DNA of 64,000 nucleotides from Paludibacteraceae bacterium (GTDB taxonomy: Bacteria > Bacteroidota > Bacteroidia > Bacteroidales > Paludibacteraceae), in the NCBI GenBank assembly GCA_905234835.1, contig CAJOIZ010000005.1, positions 1 to 64,000 of the forward strand, read 5' to 3'. Position numbers and translations under genes: made by a program. The notes under the pieces were generated by a model. It had not been told where the DNA came from. It did not search any database and was given only the letters and a program-made list of their open reading frames with translations. Every line of letters starts with the position of its first letter. Position 1 is the first letter of the stretch. Shown here piece after piece: positions 1 to 8,939 of this stretch.

Positions 1-24
1 GGGGCTTACTTTTCAAAAACAATA

Positions 25-71
25 TAACGCACTATTGATTATGAGTGCGTTACATTGGCATGTCTATGCCA
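25..71. other. two adjacent inverted repeats
   Basis: A perfect 9-bp inverted repeat (TAACGCACT at 25-33, AGTGCGTTA at 44-52, 10-nt spacer) is followed by a second hairpin (TGGCAT at 56-61, ATGCCA at 66-71, 4-nt loop). No gene is visible in 1-110. The pair could be an operator or the 3' structure of something left of the window. It has no T-run directly after it, so I do not call it a terminator. Confidence 0.4.
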
Positions 72-113
72 TCTTGAGTTTTATCGGACAGTAATAATTT
101 TTTTCATTTAATC

Positions 114-149
114 AAAAAACGGTACAAACTCGCATGAGTTCATACCGTT
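114..149 (-). terminator. intrinsic terminator, minus strand
   Basis: A long hairpin with two stacked stems (AACGGTA 118-124 with TACCGTT 143-149; inner AACTC 127-131 with GAGTT 136-140, GCAT loop). Read on the minus strand it runs straight into a T-run (A-run at 114-119). It sits just after the stop of the small minus-strand frame at 171-473 and supports that frame being transcribed. Confidence 0.65.
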
Positions 150-170
150 ATAGTTTATGTCCGGGCATAG

Positions 171-473
171 TTATGGCGCAAAATGGCTTTTCGCGGGGCA
201 TAACGACGCACTAAACCAAGCCGATGTTTGTCGGAGGTGAAAGGAGTTGATAATTGACAGTTGATAGTTGATAGTTGATAATTGACAATCATACGATTCA
301 AATATGGGTAGAGTTGTTCTACAGATTCCATTGTCCCCGCCAAACTCATCCCATTCGAAATCTTCGACCTCTATTTCAGCCGTGGCTTCAATCTGCAAAT
401 CCTGCCAAGCATGTTGCATATCGCTCCATTCGTCCGCTATCAGACATGCCGCAAAAGCGCTCATCATAGGCAT
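171..473 (-). CDS. small hypothetical protein with a repeat-derived tail
   Basis: About 100 residues from ATG 473; the frame extends to a TTG at 485, but ATG 473 fits the promoter spacing better. I recognise no family. The first ~60 residues are acidic, with an E/D/W-rich stretch (EIEVEDFEWDEFGG). The following segment, [11 protein letters not shown], is the translation of the heptameric repeat at 241-293, so the original C-terminus has probably been overwritten by repeat expansion. A minus-strand -7 box lies 27 nt upstream and a terminator follows, which argues for expression. It may be a decayed remnant rather than a working protein. Confidence 0.35.
   Translation of the reverse strand: MPMMSAFAACLIADEWSDMQHAWQDLQIEATAEIEVEDFEWDEFGGDNGICRTTLPIFESYDCQLSTINYQLSIINSFHLRQTSAWFSASLCPAKSHFAP
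241..293. repeat. heptameric repeat (GTTGATA type)
   Basis: Plus-strand text repeats GTTGATA/ATTGACA units with 7-nt spacing. It is the same degenerate heptamer family found upstream of many start codons in this window, but here it lies inside the 3' part of the small minus-strand frame. Confidence 0.6.
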
Positions 474-499
474 ATTTCCGAACAAACTGAATCACGGTG

Positions 500-507
500 C
501 AAAGGTA
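500..507 (-). promoter_or_regulatory. -7 promoter box for the 171-473 frame
   Basis: Minus-strand TACCTTTG matches the Bacteroidota -7 consensus TAnnTTTG. It leaves a leader of about 20 nt before ATG 473. Confidence 0.5.
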
Positions 508-540
508 CAAAAAAAATCCACATACGCAAGAGTACATAGC

Positions 541-568
541 AAAAAAGCGCTTCGATGAGCGCATTTTT
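541..568. terminator. short bidirectional terminator-like hairpin
   Basis: GCGCT (547-551) and AGCGC (558-562) form a short stem flanked by an A-run on the left and a T-run on the right, so it could stop transcription from either side. The 5-bp stem makes this tentative. Confidence 0.35.
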
Positions 569-576
569 ACATTAAA

Positions 577-600
577 TTCTAATGACCGATTCGGGTTAAA
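577..600 (+). repeat. dispersed TTCTAATGACCGA repeat, copy 1
   Basis: Begins TTCTAATGACCGATTCGGG. Related copies lie at 22716-22738, 31365-31386, 31538-31560 and, as a near-palindrome, at 32789-32809, all in intergenic DNA. Confidence 0.6.
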
Positions 601-609
601 AATAGCGGT

Positions 610-653
610 GTTCCTGTTCATTTCTCGTTCATTTCCCGTTCATTGCCTGTTCA
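610..653. repeat. 11-bp tandem array (TTTCCCGTTCA type)
   Basis: Four consecutive 11-nt units ending in GTTCA: GTTCCTGTTCA, TTTCTCGTTCA, TTTCCCGTTCA, TTGCCTGTTCA. It runs into the conserved 66-bp dispersed repeat and has an inverted counterpart near 25477-25530. Confidence 0.75.
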
Positions 654-704
654 AAAAGTGCCTTCAGCCCTTTTGTTATCGGTTACGCGAGTGCTTTTTT
701 TTTC
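638..704 (+). repeat. 66-bp dispersed repeat, copy A
   Basis: About 66 bp starting GTTCATTGCCTGTTC and ending in a long T-run (695-703), nearly identical to the reverse complement of 25427-25492. Each copy abuts an 11-bp array. The pair is inverted and encloses the purine cluster and the AbiE-like operon. I see no transposase, so this is a short dispersed repeat rather than an insertion sequence. Confidence 0.75.
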
Positions 705-720
705 GGGGATTCGGGGGAAC

Positions 721-1983
721 TTACAACGGGGGTTCGGGGAGGAGTCTGCCCTGACAGAAACGCATTCTTATATCGCGGTCGTCCCCGATATAGATGAAGC
801 GTTCGAGGCGTTCGGGCAAGGTGTAGTGGTCGAAATTGAGATAGGCATCGTCAATAACCAACGCGTCGAAGTCGTATCCGAGGTCGAAACACCCGACCTT
901 GCCGAAGAAAGAGCCCCCCGACTTGGTAGCGAGATAGAAAGCTTCTGCAAGTGAGAGGAAGGGCATCTTACCCTGCGACTGCGCATAATGGATTTTGCTG
1001 GTCTGAATGGCGTACTGAATGACCCGAAGCATAGACATATAATGCCCACCCGAAATGTCGGTTCCCAGAGCGACCTTTATACCGTTGTTGAGGAAATGGC
1101 GTATGGGTGCCATCCCTGAAGCGAGATTGGTGTTGGACGTGGGGCAATGGACAATGCAGACGTTATTGAGCCGCATGAGTTGCGTCTCCTGCGGGTTGGT
1201 GTAACAACAGTGCGCCATAAGCGTAGGTGTCTGCCCGAAGAGTCCGTACTTATGATAAGCATCTCCGTAGCATGTGGCATCGGGTTCGAGTTGGTGCACC
1301 CAGTCAATCTCGTGCATATTCTCGCTGAGATGGGACTGTACGGGAAGCCCCGACTCATTAGCCAGCCGACCAAGCGCAGTGAGCATCTCTTCGGAACAGG
1401 AAGGAATGAAACGGGGCGTGACAATAGCCCTTACCAGCCCTTCCCTGCCCAAGTACCGGTCGAGGTTTGTTGTTTCGGAGAAAGCCTGTAGTGCGTTATT
1501 GCGAAGCCCGTCCGGTGCGTTACGGTCCATAGCGACCAATCCGACATACGCTCCAAGCCCCGCCTTCCGCAAGAGGTCAGCAAGGAGACGTGTCGCCTCG
1601 GGATGGACAGTGGCAAAGACAGAAACACGCATAGTGCCCTGCATCCAAAGCTCATGTACAAAGCGGGAATAGATACGCCGCGCATAGTCCACGTGAGCGA
1701 ACTTCATCTCCTCGGGGAAAGTGTATTTATTGAGCCACGGAAGGAGTTCGAGGTCCATAGCCAGCCCGTTGTTGCGGTACTGTGGCGCATGGAGATGCAG
1801 GTCGCAGAAAGCAGGGATAAGAAGGCGGTCGCCCAGGTCAACGAGTTCGCCCGTCTCTACGGGACATTGCGAACCGATATACACCACCCTGCCCTCTTCC
1901 GAGACAGAGACATAGCCGTTCTCAAGGATGCGAAAGGCATCGGGCGAGGGAGTGTCAATAATATGTGCTTTGTAGGTCCTCAT
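721..1983 (-). CDS. guaD: guanine deaminase
   Basis: Amidohydrolase of 420 residues, close to the usual guanine deaminase length; it hydrolyses guanine to xanthine and ammonia (purine salvage, cytosolic, zinc-dependent). Visible motifs are HLHAPQ (63-68, metal-binding HxH), PRFIPSCS (190-197), a histidine in QSHLSEN (216-222), HCCYTN (258-263) and the metal Asp in GTDISGG (307-313). This set is diagnostic for guanine deaminase among amidohydrolases. It is the last gene after carA but has its own TACTTTTG box ending 15 nt before the ATG, so it can be expressed apart from the purine cluster. The very short leader leaves no room for a Shine-Dalgarno site. Confidence 0.9.
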   Translation of the reverse strand: MRTYKAHIIDTPSPDAFRILENGYVSVSEEGRVVYIGSQCPVETGELVDLGDRLLIPAFCDLHLHAPQYRNNGLAMDLELLPWLNKYTFPEEMKFAHVDYARRIYSRFVHELWMQGTMRVSVFATVHPEATRLLADLLRKAGLGAYVGLVAMDRNAPDGLRNNALQAFSETTNLDRYLGREGLVRAIVTPRFIPSCSEEMLTALGRLANESGLPVQSHLSENMHEIDWVHQLEPDATCYGDAYHKYGLFGQTPTLMAHCCYTNPQETQLMRLNNVCIVHCPTSNTNLASGMAPIRHFLNNGIKVALGTDISGGHYMSMLRVIQYAIQTSKIHYAQSQGKMPFLSLAEAFYLATKSGGSFFGKVGCFDLGYDFDALVIDDAYLNFDHYTLPERLERFIYIGDDRDIRMRFCQGRLLPEPPL

Positions 1984-1997
1984 ACCGCAAGACGCGG

Positions 1998-2005
1998 CAA
2001 AAGTA
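1998..2005 (-). promoter_or_regulatory. guaD promoter -7 box
   Basis: Minus-strand TACTTTTG with a TTTG about 20 nt upstream, overlapping the 3' end of carA. The ATG of guaD at 1983 lies 15 nt downstream. Confidence 0.65.
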
Positions 2006-2011
2006 CTACAA

Positions 2012-3100
2012 TCAAAGCAAACCTACAAATTCATCGAAAAGAAACTGCGTATCGGTAGGTCCGGAAGCTGCTTCCGGGTGGAACTGGACGGAGAAGAACG
2101 GCAAGGACTCATGACGTATGCCCTCGTTGGAACCGTCGTTCATATTGACGAAATAGGGCTTCCATCCGTCCTGAATAGTGTCCATACGTACGGCATATCC
2201 GTGATTCTGTGAGGTGATGAAGCATCGGTCGGTGCCGACAATACGCACCGGCTGGTTGTGGCTGCGATGACCGTACTTGAGTTTATAGACAGTAGCCCCG
2301 ACCGCCTTTCCAAGCAACTGGTTGCCCATACAGATACCCATCAGCGGACGCGGGCGAGCACTCTGCATCTCACGTGCAAGGAACGTGCGGATATGCTGCA
2401 CCGCCAGGTCACACGTATTGGGATCGCCAGGTCCGTTGGAAAGGAACAGCCCGTCGAAGTCAAGGGAATTGAAGTCATAATCCCACGGGACACGGATAAT
2501 CTCCACGCCACGCTGCAAGAGACATCGGAGGATATTGTGCTTGACCCCGCAATCAAGCAAAAGGACACGCTTACCTACCCCCTCGTTATAGCGGATAACC
2601 TGCTTGCAGGAGACCTTATCCACGTAGTTGACCCCGCCATAAGTGGCTGAAGGAATCTGCGTTGGCATATCGTCGAAGATAATCTGCCCCATCATGACAC
2701 CCTGCTCGCGAAGCCGCTTGGTAAGAGCACGAGTATCAATACCCGTAACGGCAGGCACATGCTCACGCTGCAACCACTCGGCAAGACTCTCATGGGCGTT
2801 CCAATGACTGTACGTGTCACTATAATCGCTGACAATAAGCGCAGAGGCATAGATATGGTCGCCCTCCATAAAATCCGCTACACCGTTGGCAGCAAACGTG
2901 AAAGGCGGTACACCGTAATTGCCAATAAGAGGAAACGTAAGCACCATCATCTGACCCGCATAAGAAGGGTCAGTAAGACACTCGGGATAACCCGTCATGG
3001 CAGTGTTGAAGACTACCTCACCGGCTACAGACTGCTCGTAGCCGAAACTTAAACCGTGGAAAGACGTGCCATCGGACAGGCGCAAGGTTACTTTTCGCAT
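2012..3100 (-). CDS. carA: carbamoyl-phosphate synthase small (glutaminase) subunit
   Basis: 362 residues, the usual CarA length. It hydrolyses glutamine and channels ammonia to the large subunit CarB for pyrimidine and arginine synthesis. The N-terminal CPSase domain (MTGYPECLTDPSYAGQ, 35-50) precedes a class I glutaminase domain with Cys257 in GICMGNQ and His341/Glu343 in QFHPEA, a complete triad. Its ATG overlaps the end of the upstream purF-like gene by 13 nt, so the two are translationally coupled. carB is not in the window; guaD follows instead. The link with the amidotransferase upstream fits shared control of glutamine-using nucleotide synthesis. Confidence 0.95.
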   Translation of the reverse strand: MRKVTLRLSDGTSFHGLSFGYEQSVAGEVVFNTAMTGYPECLTDPSYAGQMMVLTFPLIGNYGVPPFTFAANGVADFMEGDHIYASALIVSDYSDTYSHWNAHESLAEWLQREHVPAVTGIDTRALTKRLREQGVMMGQIIFDDMPTQIPSATYGGVNYVDKVSCKQVIRYNEGVGKRVLLLDCGVKHNILRCLLQRGVEIIRVPWDYDFNSLDFDGLFLSNGPGDPNTCDLAVQHIRTFLAREMQSARPRPLMGICMGNQLLGKAVGATVYKLKYGHRSHNQPVRIVGTDRCFITSQNHGYAVRMDTIQDGWKPYFVNMNDGSNEGIRHESLPFFSVQFHPEAASGPTDTQFLFDEFVGLL

Positions 3101-4998
3101 AAAGGAAGAGGTTGGTTGAGTATTTGAGATTCTTCTATGTATTCAATAAAGGCTTCGTTGACCTTCCTGACACCACCCGGAGTGGGATAATCGCCACTGA
3201 AATACCAATCGCCCGAATGGTCAGGACAGGCATGATGCAAGCCCTCAAGAGTCTGGAAGACAATGCGTATATCGGTAGTGACCGAAGGGATACGGAGGAG
3301 CTGAACCATCTTGGCAGCAATCTGCTCGGACGAGAAAGGTTCGTAAATACGCTTGACCGCATTGCGCATCTGCGCCTTGGGAAGAGTGAGCTGCTGACGA
3401 CAATCAAGGCAGACATCCTTGATGAGAGACGTCATACCGTTCTCCTTCAACAAGGCAATAGCCGCCCGGAAAGCGATGAACTCCTGCATACGGCTGATGT
3501 CAATACCGTAGTAGTCAGGGTAACGAATCTGAGGTGCCGAAGAGACAATAACCAGCCGCTTGGGATTGAGACGACTGAGAATACGTATGATGCTCTCACG
3601 CAAAGTGGTGCCCCGAACAATGCTGTCGTCAATGACCACCAGGTTGTCGGTGTTCTCCCTGAGACTGCCGTAAGTGATGTCATAGACATGGGCTGCAAGG
3701 TCATTGCGGGTGTTGCTCTCAGTGATGAAAGTGCGGAGCTTGATGTCCTTCCACGCCACCTTCTCACGCCTTACATGGTCGCCGAAAATAGTGCGCAACT
3801 CCTCCGCCGAAGGAGCATGCCCGAGCGAGAGAATACGCGATATACGCTGCTCGTTCTTGTAATAGTCCAAGCCCTCGGTCATGCCGAAGAAAGCCGCCTC
3901 CGCCGTGTTGGGGATATAAGAGAAGACCGTATGGTCAAGATCTCCGTCAATAGCCTGGAGGATAGGCTGTACGAGTTGCCTGCCAAGGGCTTTGCGTTCG
4001 CGGTAGATGTCCCTGTCAGACCCCCGCGAGAAATAGATGCGCTCGAAGGAGCAGGCTTTTCGCTCCTGTTCAGGGAGTATCTGCTTGAGCCTGAGTTCGC
4101 CCGCCTGGTTCATCATAATAGCCTGTCCGGGTAGCAGTTCGCGTATGTCGTCCACCGAGAGATTGAAGGCAGTCTGTATGACAGGCCGTTCGCTTGCCAG
4201 CACCATGACCTCATCGTCCGCATACCAGAATGCAGGGCGAATACCATGCGGGTCTCGCATAGAGAAGCATTCGCCGCTTCCCGTGATGCCACACACGACA
4301 TAGCCGCCATCCCATACGCGTGTGGACTGCTCAAGGACATTGCTGATGTCAATATGCCCTTCAATGAAGCGCGTGATGTTCATTCCTTCGAGTCCCTGCT
4401 GCTTAGCGAGGTCGTAAAGGCGGTCGCTCTCGCGGTCAAGACGATGCCCCATCTGCTCAAGCATCACATAAGTGTCAGCATTGAGACGAGGGTGCTGGCC
4501 GATAGTAGTCAGACAGCCGAAAACCTCGTCCATGTTGGTCATATTAAAGTTGCCGCACAAGCAGAGATTGCGTGCACGCCAGTTGTTACGACGCAGGAAA
4601 GGATGGACGAAACTGATGCCGCTCTTGCCCGTAGTGGAATAGCGGAGATGACCCATATAAATCTCGCCAGCATAAGGAATACAGCGTTCGGCATAGTCGG
4701 CATCGGTAAGCAAGTGGTGAGGAACAGTATCAAAACTGCGATGCACCTCACTGAAAATCTCCGTGATAGCCTGACTGCCAAGTGCACGTTCGCGGAAAAG
4801 GAACTCCTCCCCCGCTTCCGCCTTCATCTTCAGGCATGCCAAACCGGCACCTTCCTGCCCGCGATTGTGCTGCTTCTCCATCATCAGATAGAGTTTGTCC
4901 AAACCGTACATCCACGTGCCATACTTCTGCTGATAATACTGCAACGGCTTGCGCAAGCGAATCATCGCTACGCCACATTCATGTTTAAGAGGTTCCAT
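3088..4998 (-). CDS. purF: amidophosphoribosyltransferase, long form
   Basis: Glutamine PRPP amidotransferase-type protein, the first step of purine synthesis. N-terminal class II glutaminase (HECGV with nucleophile Cys8, HNRGQEGAG at 44-52, GHLRYSTTG at 116-124, CGNFN near 148-152); C-terminal phosphoribosyltransferase with PRPP motif VVIDDSIVRGTTL (454-466). At 636 residues it is well over 100 longer than classical PurF (about 470-505). The extra length includes the segment before GHLRY (about 70-112) and a C-terminal extension after 560. The Cys lies at position 8, so N-terminal processing is expected. It is the only PurF-like gene in the cluster; whether it is the sole housekeeping enzyme cannot be judged from this window. 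Confidence 0.85.
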   Translation of the reverse strand: MEPLKHECGVAMIRLRKPLQYYQQKYGTWMYGLDKLYLMMEKQHNRGQEGAGLACLKMKAEAGEEFLFRERALGSQAITEIFSEVHRSFDTVPHHLLTDADYAERCIPYAGEIYMGHLRYSTTGKSGISFVHPFLRRNNWRARNLCLCGNFNMTNMDEVFGCLTTIGQHPRLNADTYVMLEQMGHRLDRESDRLYDLAKQQGLEGMNITRFIEGHIDISNVLEQSTRVWDGGYVVCGITGSGECFSMRDPHGIRPAFWYADDEVMVLASERPVIQTAFNLSVDDIRELLPGQAIMMNQAGELRLKQILPEQERKACSFERIYFSRGSDRDIYRERKALGRQLVQPILQAIDGDLDHTVFSYIPNTAEAAFFGMTEGLDYYKNEQRISRILSLGHAPSAEELRTIFGDHVRREKVAWKDIKLRTFITESNTRNDLAAHVYDITYGSLRENTDNLVVIDDSIVRGTTLRESIIRILSRLNPKRLVIVSSAPQIRYPDYYGIDISRMQEFIAFRAAIALLKENGMTSLIKDVCLDCRQQLTLPKAQMRNAVKRIYEPFSSEQIAAKMVQLLRIPSVTTDIRIVFQTLEGLHHACPDHSGDWYFSGDYPTPGGVRKVNEAFIEYIEESQILNQPLPLCEK

Positions 4999-5028
4999 GT
5001 TGGTTTAGGAGTTAAGGCGTTTAGGCGT

Positions 5029-6285
5029 TTATACGGTTCGATAGATAGTTGCGTCTCTGTCAGGTCCGACGGATACGATGTCAACCGGCACACCTGTCTG
5101 CTGCTCAATAAAGGCTATATAGTCTTTGAGTTCAGCGGGCAGACTGTCGTAAGTGCGGCAGGAAGAGATGTCGGTTTGCCAGCCCTTGAAGTCACGATAG
5201 ACAGGCTCTATGGGTTCGCCTGCCGCCTCAAAGGGGAAATAGTCAATCTGCTTGCCACCCATACGGTATCCCACACAGATACGAATGGTGTCCAAACCGT
5301 TGAGTACATCGCTCTTCATCATAATGAGCGAAGTAGTGCCGTTCATCATCACTGCATAACGGAGTGCTACAAGGTCAAGCCAACCCGTACGGCGCGGACG
5401 ACCCGTAGTGGCACCAAACTCGTGACCTATCTGCCTAAGCGTTTCGCCGGTAGCATCATTGAGTTCAGTGGGGAAAGGTCCGGCTCCTACTCGTGTGCAA
5501 TAGGCTTTGAAGATACCATAGACCTTGCCTATACGCGAAGGCGCAACACCTAATCCTATGCAGGCTCCGGCACAGAGTGTGGAAGATGATGTGACAAACG
5601 GATAAGTACCGAAATCCACATCAAGAAGCGAGCCTTGTGCCCCTTCCGCCAATACCGAGTGACCGGAAGCAAGCAAGCTGTTCATCTCCACCTCGTTGTC
5701 AATAATAGGGAAGCGGCGCAATGCCATAGCCGCCTCAAGCCAAGCCGCATCGTCCACACGGTCAATGCCGAGCAAGCGCAAGTGCTGGTCGCGAAGCGCA
5801 TGATAACGTTCCTCAAAGTCGGGCAGCAACAAGTCGCCTACGCGCAGACCTATACGCGAAGCCTTGTCTGTATAAGCAGGACCAATGCCCTTGCCGGTGG
5901 TGCCTACTTTGTTCTTGCCCTTTCCGCTTTCCTGCGCTGCATCCAAGAGACGATGAGTGGGCAGAATAAGGTGAGCACGTTTGGCTATACGCAACGAGGA
6001 AAGGACATCTACGCCCATCTGCTCAATGGCACGAATCTCGTCCATAAGAATGAGCGGGTCAATGACTACGCCGTTGCCGATAATGTTCTGCGTTCCCTGA
6101 CGGAAAATGCCTGACGGAACAGTATGAAGTACAAAACTGCGGTCGCCGAAATAGATGCTGTGTCCAGCATTGGGTCCGCCTTGAAAGCGCGCAACCACAT
6201 CATAGCGGGGAGTGAGCGCATCGACAATCTTGCCTTTGCCTTCATCACCCCACTGCATTCCAAGTACTACGTCTATGGTGTTCAT
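5029..6285 (-). CDS. purA: adenylosuccinate synthetase
   Basis: 418 residues, close to the usual 420-430. It joins IMP and aspartate using GTP, the first committed step to AMP. The N-terminus shows the signature QWGDEGKGK (11-19) with the catalytic Asp, and NAGHS near 40. GTGKGIGP-like GTTGKGIGPAY (about 130-140) and the C-terminal base-binding region are present. It is read after purB with a ~40-nt gap filled by heptameric repeats ending directly at the ATG and no clear Shine-Dalgarno site. With purB next door both AMP-branch steps are grouped. Confidence 0.95.
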   Translation of the reverse strand: MNTIDVVLGMQWGDEGKGKIVDALTPRYDVVARFQGGPNAGHSIYFGDRSFVLHTVPSGIFRQGTQNIIGNGVVIDPLILMDEIRAIEQMGVDVLSSLRIAKRAHLILPTHRLLDAAQESGKGKNKVGTTGKGIGPAYTDKASRIGLRVGDLLLPDFEERYHALRDQHLRLLGIDRVDDAAWLEAAMALRRFPIIDNEVEMNSLLASGHSVLAEGAQGSLLDVDFGTYPFVTSSSTLCAGACIGLGVAPSRIGKVYGIFKAYCTRVGAGPFPTELNDATGETLRQIGHEFGATTGRPRRTGWLDLVALRYAVMMNGTTSLIMMKSDVLNGLDTIRICVGYRMGGKQIDYFPFEAAGEPIEPVYRDFKGWQTDISSCRTYDSLPAELKDYIAFIEQQTGVPVDIVSVGPDRDATIYRTV

Positions 6286-6287
6286 TA

Positions 6288-6345
6288 GTTGATAGTTGAA
6301 AGTTGAGAGTTGATAGAAGTTCTTGAGTTTAGAGTTGAGAGTTTA
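6288..6345 (-). repeat. heptameric repeat before purA
   Basis: In the transcribed sense it reads CTATCAACTCTCAACTTTCA and continues with ACTATCAACTA up to the purA ATG. It overlaps the last codons of purB. No promoter box is visible here. Confidence 0.7.
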
Positions 6346-7633
6346 TGCCTACGCGAGTGAAGAGATAGTCCACCTGCTTCATGTAGTAATCGAGCGTGAA
6401 GCAAGAATCTAATTCGGCATCCGTAAGCAGAGCCGTGACAGCAGGCGTATGCTTGAGGTTAGTCAGCATATCCCCACCCTCCTGCAATGTTTTCATGGCC
6501 ACAGGCTGCACCATATCGTAAGCCTGTTCACGCACAAGCCCTTTGGCTATAAGCGCATTCATTACACGCTGGGCAAATATAGCACCGTGGGTAAGACCTA
6601 TGTTGTGAAGCATCTGTTCGGGATAGACCACCAAGTTATCCAAGATACCCGTGAAACGCACCAGCATATAGTCCAACAACATAGTGGCATCAGGCAGGAC
6701 AATACGCTCGGTAGATGAATGAGAGATGTCGCGTTCGTGCCAGAGAGCAATGTTCTCGCTTGCCGTAGCCATATATCCGCGCATCACACGGGCGCAACCA
6801 CATATATTCTCGGAAGAGATAGGATTACGCTTGTGCGGCATAGCCGACGAGCCTTTCTGTCCTTTTTGGAAGGCTTCTTCCACTTCGTGCACCTCCTGCC
6901 GCTGCATATTGCGTACTTCAAGAGCCATCTGCTCGAGCGTACCTGCAATGACCGCAAGCGTAGCAATGTACCAAGCGTGACGGTCGCGTCCAAGAACCTG
7001 TGTGGCAATAGGTGCAGACTCCAAACCGAGATGGGAACATACATACTCCTGAATGAAAGGCGGTATGTTGGCATAATTGCCTACCGCTCCGCTCAGTTTA
7101 CCTGCCTCCACTCCTTTAGCAGCCAGTTCAAAACGCTCCAGATTGCGCTTCATTTCCGCATACCACAAAGCCCATTTAAGTCCAAACGAGGTTACGTCCG
7201 CATGCATTCCGTGAGTTCTTCCTATAACGGGTGTAAGACGGAACTCATTGGCACGCCGTGCAATAACATCCAGCATCTTGTGCAAGTCTTCACGCAGAAT
7301 AGTATTGGCTTGCTTGAGCAGATAGCCGTTGGCAGTATCCACCACATCGGTAGAAGTCAGTCCATAGTGTACCCACTTCTTTTCGTCTCCGAGCGATTCA
7401 CTAACCGTGCGCGTAAAAGCAACCACATCATGGCGCGTTATCTCCTCTATCTCGTGAATACGTTCCACATTGAAACGTGCTTTCTGACGAAGCAAAGCCA
7501 CATCCTCTTTGGGTACTATACCCAATTCCGACCACGCTTCAGCTGCTAAGAGTTCAACTTCAAGGTAGGCTTGGAACTTATTGTCTTCAGTCCATATACG
7601 GCGCATCGGTGCGCGACTATAACGGTCTATCAT
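6329..7633 (-). CDS. purB: adenylosuccinate lyase
   Basis: 434 residues, typical of the short PurB class. It cleaves fumarate from both SAICAR and adenylosuccinate, so it serves IMP synthesis and the AMP branch. The fumarase/aspartase superfamily signature GSSAMPHKRNPIS lies about 262-274 with the mobile catalytic serine. Other landmarks are SSDTAMVV-like TSTDVVDTANG (93-103) and GRTHGMHADV near 138-147 with the catalytic His. The last residues are encoded partly by heptamer-repeat DNA (GINSQL), a sign that the repeats push into gene ends. Start at 7633 is preceded by another heptamer tract. Confidence 0.95.
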   Translation of the reverse strand: MIDRYSRAPMRRIWTEDNKFQAYLEVELLAAEAWSELGIVPKEDVALLRQKARFNVERIHEIEEITRHDVVAFTRTVSESLGDEKKWVHYGLTSTDVVDTANGYLLKQANTILREDLHKMLDVIARRANEFRLTPVIGRTHGMHADVTSFGLKWALWYAEMKRNLERFELAAKGVEAGKLSGAVGNYANIPPFIQEYVCSHLGLESAPIATQVLGRDRHAWYIATLAVIAGTLEQMALEVRNMQRQEVHEVEEAFQKGQKGSSAMPHKRNPISSENICGCARVMRGYMATASENIALWHERDISHSSTERIVLPDATMLLDYMLVRFTGILDNLVVYPEQMLHNIGLTHGAIFAQRVMNALIAKGLVREQAYDMVQPVAMKTLQEGGDMLTNLKHTPAVTALLTDAELDSCFTLDYYMKQVDYLFTRVGINSQL

Positions 7634-7635
7634 AG

Positions 7636-7676
7636 TTGAGAGTTGATAGTTGAAAGTTGATAGTTGATAGAAGTTT
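7636..7676 (-). repeat. heptameric repeat before purB
   Basis: Sense-strand units TATCAAC/TTTCAAC/TCTCAAC in 7-nt steps, lying between the purT stop and the purB ATG. The plus strand reads GTTGAGAGTTGATAGTTGAA. Confidence 0.7.
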
Positions 7677-8856
7677 ATAGGATTTCCACTTGGAGTTTGC
7701 TGTAGGCGCGCTCAACTTTTTGCAGGGCGGCTTCGGTGGATTCAGCAGTAGCCAACAAGACACCGTAACGGCGATGTCCGTGCACTTCCGGTTTGCCGAA
7801 CAAACGTAACTGCGTCCCTTTCTCTTCAAGCAACTGCTCCACTCCGTTGAAGCGTACACGGTTGGTGTCACCCTCAATGACAATGGCTTTGGATGCAGAC
7901 GGACCAAAGAAACGTATTTCGGGAACAGGCAGACCCAATACGGCACGTACATGAAGAGCAAACTCACTCAAATCCTGACTAATCATAGTCACCATACCTG
8001 TGTCATGCGGACGCGGCGATACTTCCGAGAAAATGACATCTTCACCACATACGAACATCTCCACACCGAATATGCCTCTTCCGCCAAGTGCTTCGGTAAT
8101 GCGACGTGCAATGTCCTGTGCTTTCTGCTTTGCTACAGGCGACATCTGTTGCGGTTGCCACGATTCGCGATAGTCTCCATTAACCTGATGATGACCGATA
8201 GGTTCACAAATAGTTGTACCGCCAATGTGACGGACAGTGAGCATCGTTATTTCGTAGTCGAAATGCACAAAGCCTTCCACAATAACGCGTCCAGCACCTG
8301 CGCGTCCGCCTTTCTGCGACTCCTGCCAAGCGGGTTCTATGTCGGCTTCTGTCCTGACGGTGGACTGTCCGTGTCCCGACGAACTCATAATAGGTTTGAC
8401 TACACAGGGAATACCAATGTTCTTAACAGCAGCAAGGAACTCCTCCTTGTTGTCTGCGAACTGATAACGGGCAGTAGGCAGATGAAGATCCTCAGCAGCC
8501 AAGCGTCGTATCGCCTCGCGGTTCATAGTAAGAAAAGCGGCTTTGGCTGTAGGAATGACATGATAGCCTTTCTGCTCCATTTCGACAAGCACGGGAGTAG
8601 CGATGGCTTCCACTTCGGGAATGATGAGCGTAGGCTGCTCCTCTTCAATGACCCGACGAAGGGCTTCTCCGTCAAGCATATTAAACACGTGCGACCTATG
8701 CGCCACCTGCATAGCGGGAGCATTAGCGTACTTGTCGCAAGCAATAACCTCTACACCATAACGTTGCAGTTCGATGGTGATTTCTTTGCCTAACTCGCCG
8801 CTACCTAACAAGAGGGCGCGAGTAGCAATGGGCGAAAGGGGAGTTCCGATACTCAT
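7675..8856 (-). CDS. purT: formate-dependent GAR transformylase
   Basis: 393 residues, the standard PurT length. ATP-grasp enzyme that makes formylglycinamide ribonucleotide from GAR, formate and ATP, replacing the folate-dependent PurN. The N-terminal domain has [10 protein letters not shown] (16-25) and an EVEAI segment near 82; the ATP-grasp core shows [15 protein letters not shown] (about 151-165) and GVEMF followed by [11 protein letters not shown] (about 266-286). PurN is not seen in the cluster, so this is likely the route used here. Formyl-tetrahydrofolate is still needed for PurH, which fits the neighbouring folD. Confidence 0.93.
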   Translation of the reverse strand: MSIGTPLSPIATRALLLGSGELGKEITIELQRYGVEVIACDKYANAPAMQVAHRSHVFNMLDGEALRRVIEEEQPTLIIPEVEAIATPVLVEMEQKGYHVIPTAKAAFLTMNREAIRRLAAEDLHLPTARYQFADNKEEFLAAVKNIGIPCVVKPIMSSSGHGQSTVRTEADIEPAWQESQKGGRAGAGRVIVEGFVHFDYEITMLTVRHIGGTTICEPIGHHQVNGDYRESWQPQQMSPVAKQKAQDIARRITEALGGRGIFGVEMFVCGEDVIFSEVSPRPHDTGMVTMISQDLSEFALHVRAVLGLPVPEIRFFGPSASKAIVIEGDTNRVRFNGVEQLLEEKGTQLRLFGKPEVHGHRRYGVLLATAESTEAALQKVERAYSKLQVEIL

Positions 8857-8877
8857 AATGATATGATTTTATTTATG

Positions 8878-8936
8878 GGTTGATAGATTCAAGATTCAAA
8901 GATTGATAGATTCAAAATTCAAAGATTTAGTGTTAT
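8878..8936 (-). repeat. degenerate repeat before purT
   Basis: A run of TTGATAGATTCAAGATTCAA-like units (plus strand) in the 83-nt gap between folD and purT. It is less regular than the other heptamer tracts but shares their TTGATAG and TTCAAAG words. Confidence 0.55.
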
Positions 8937-8939
8937 TTA

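Noticed and set aside
25-52. 9-10-9 inverted repeat as a chromosome-dimer dif site
   Set aside because: dif sites have two 11-bp arms around a 6-bp centre with a different sequence; this one does not fit.
721-1983. Chlorohydrolase or adenosine deaminase-like annotation
   Set aside because: The HLHAPQ and GTDISGG context and the purine neighbourhood point to guanine deaminase.
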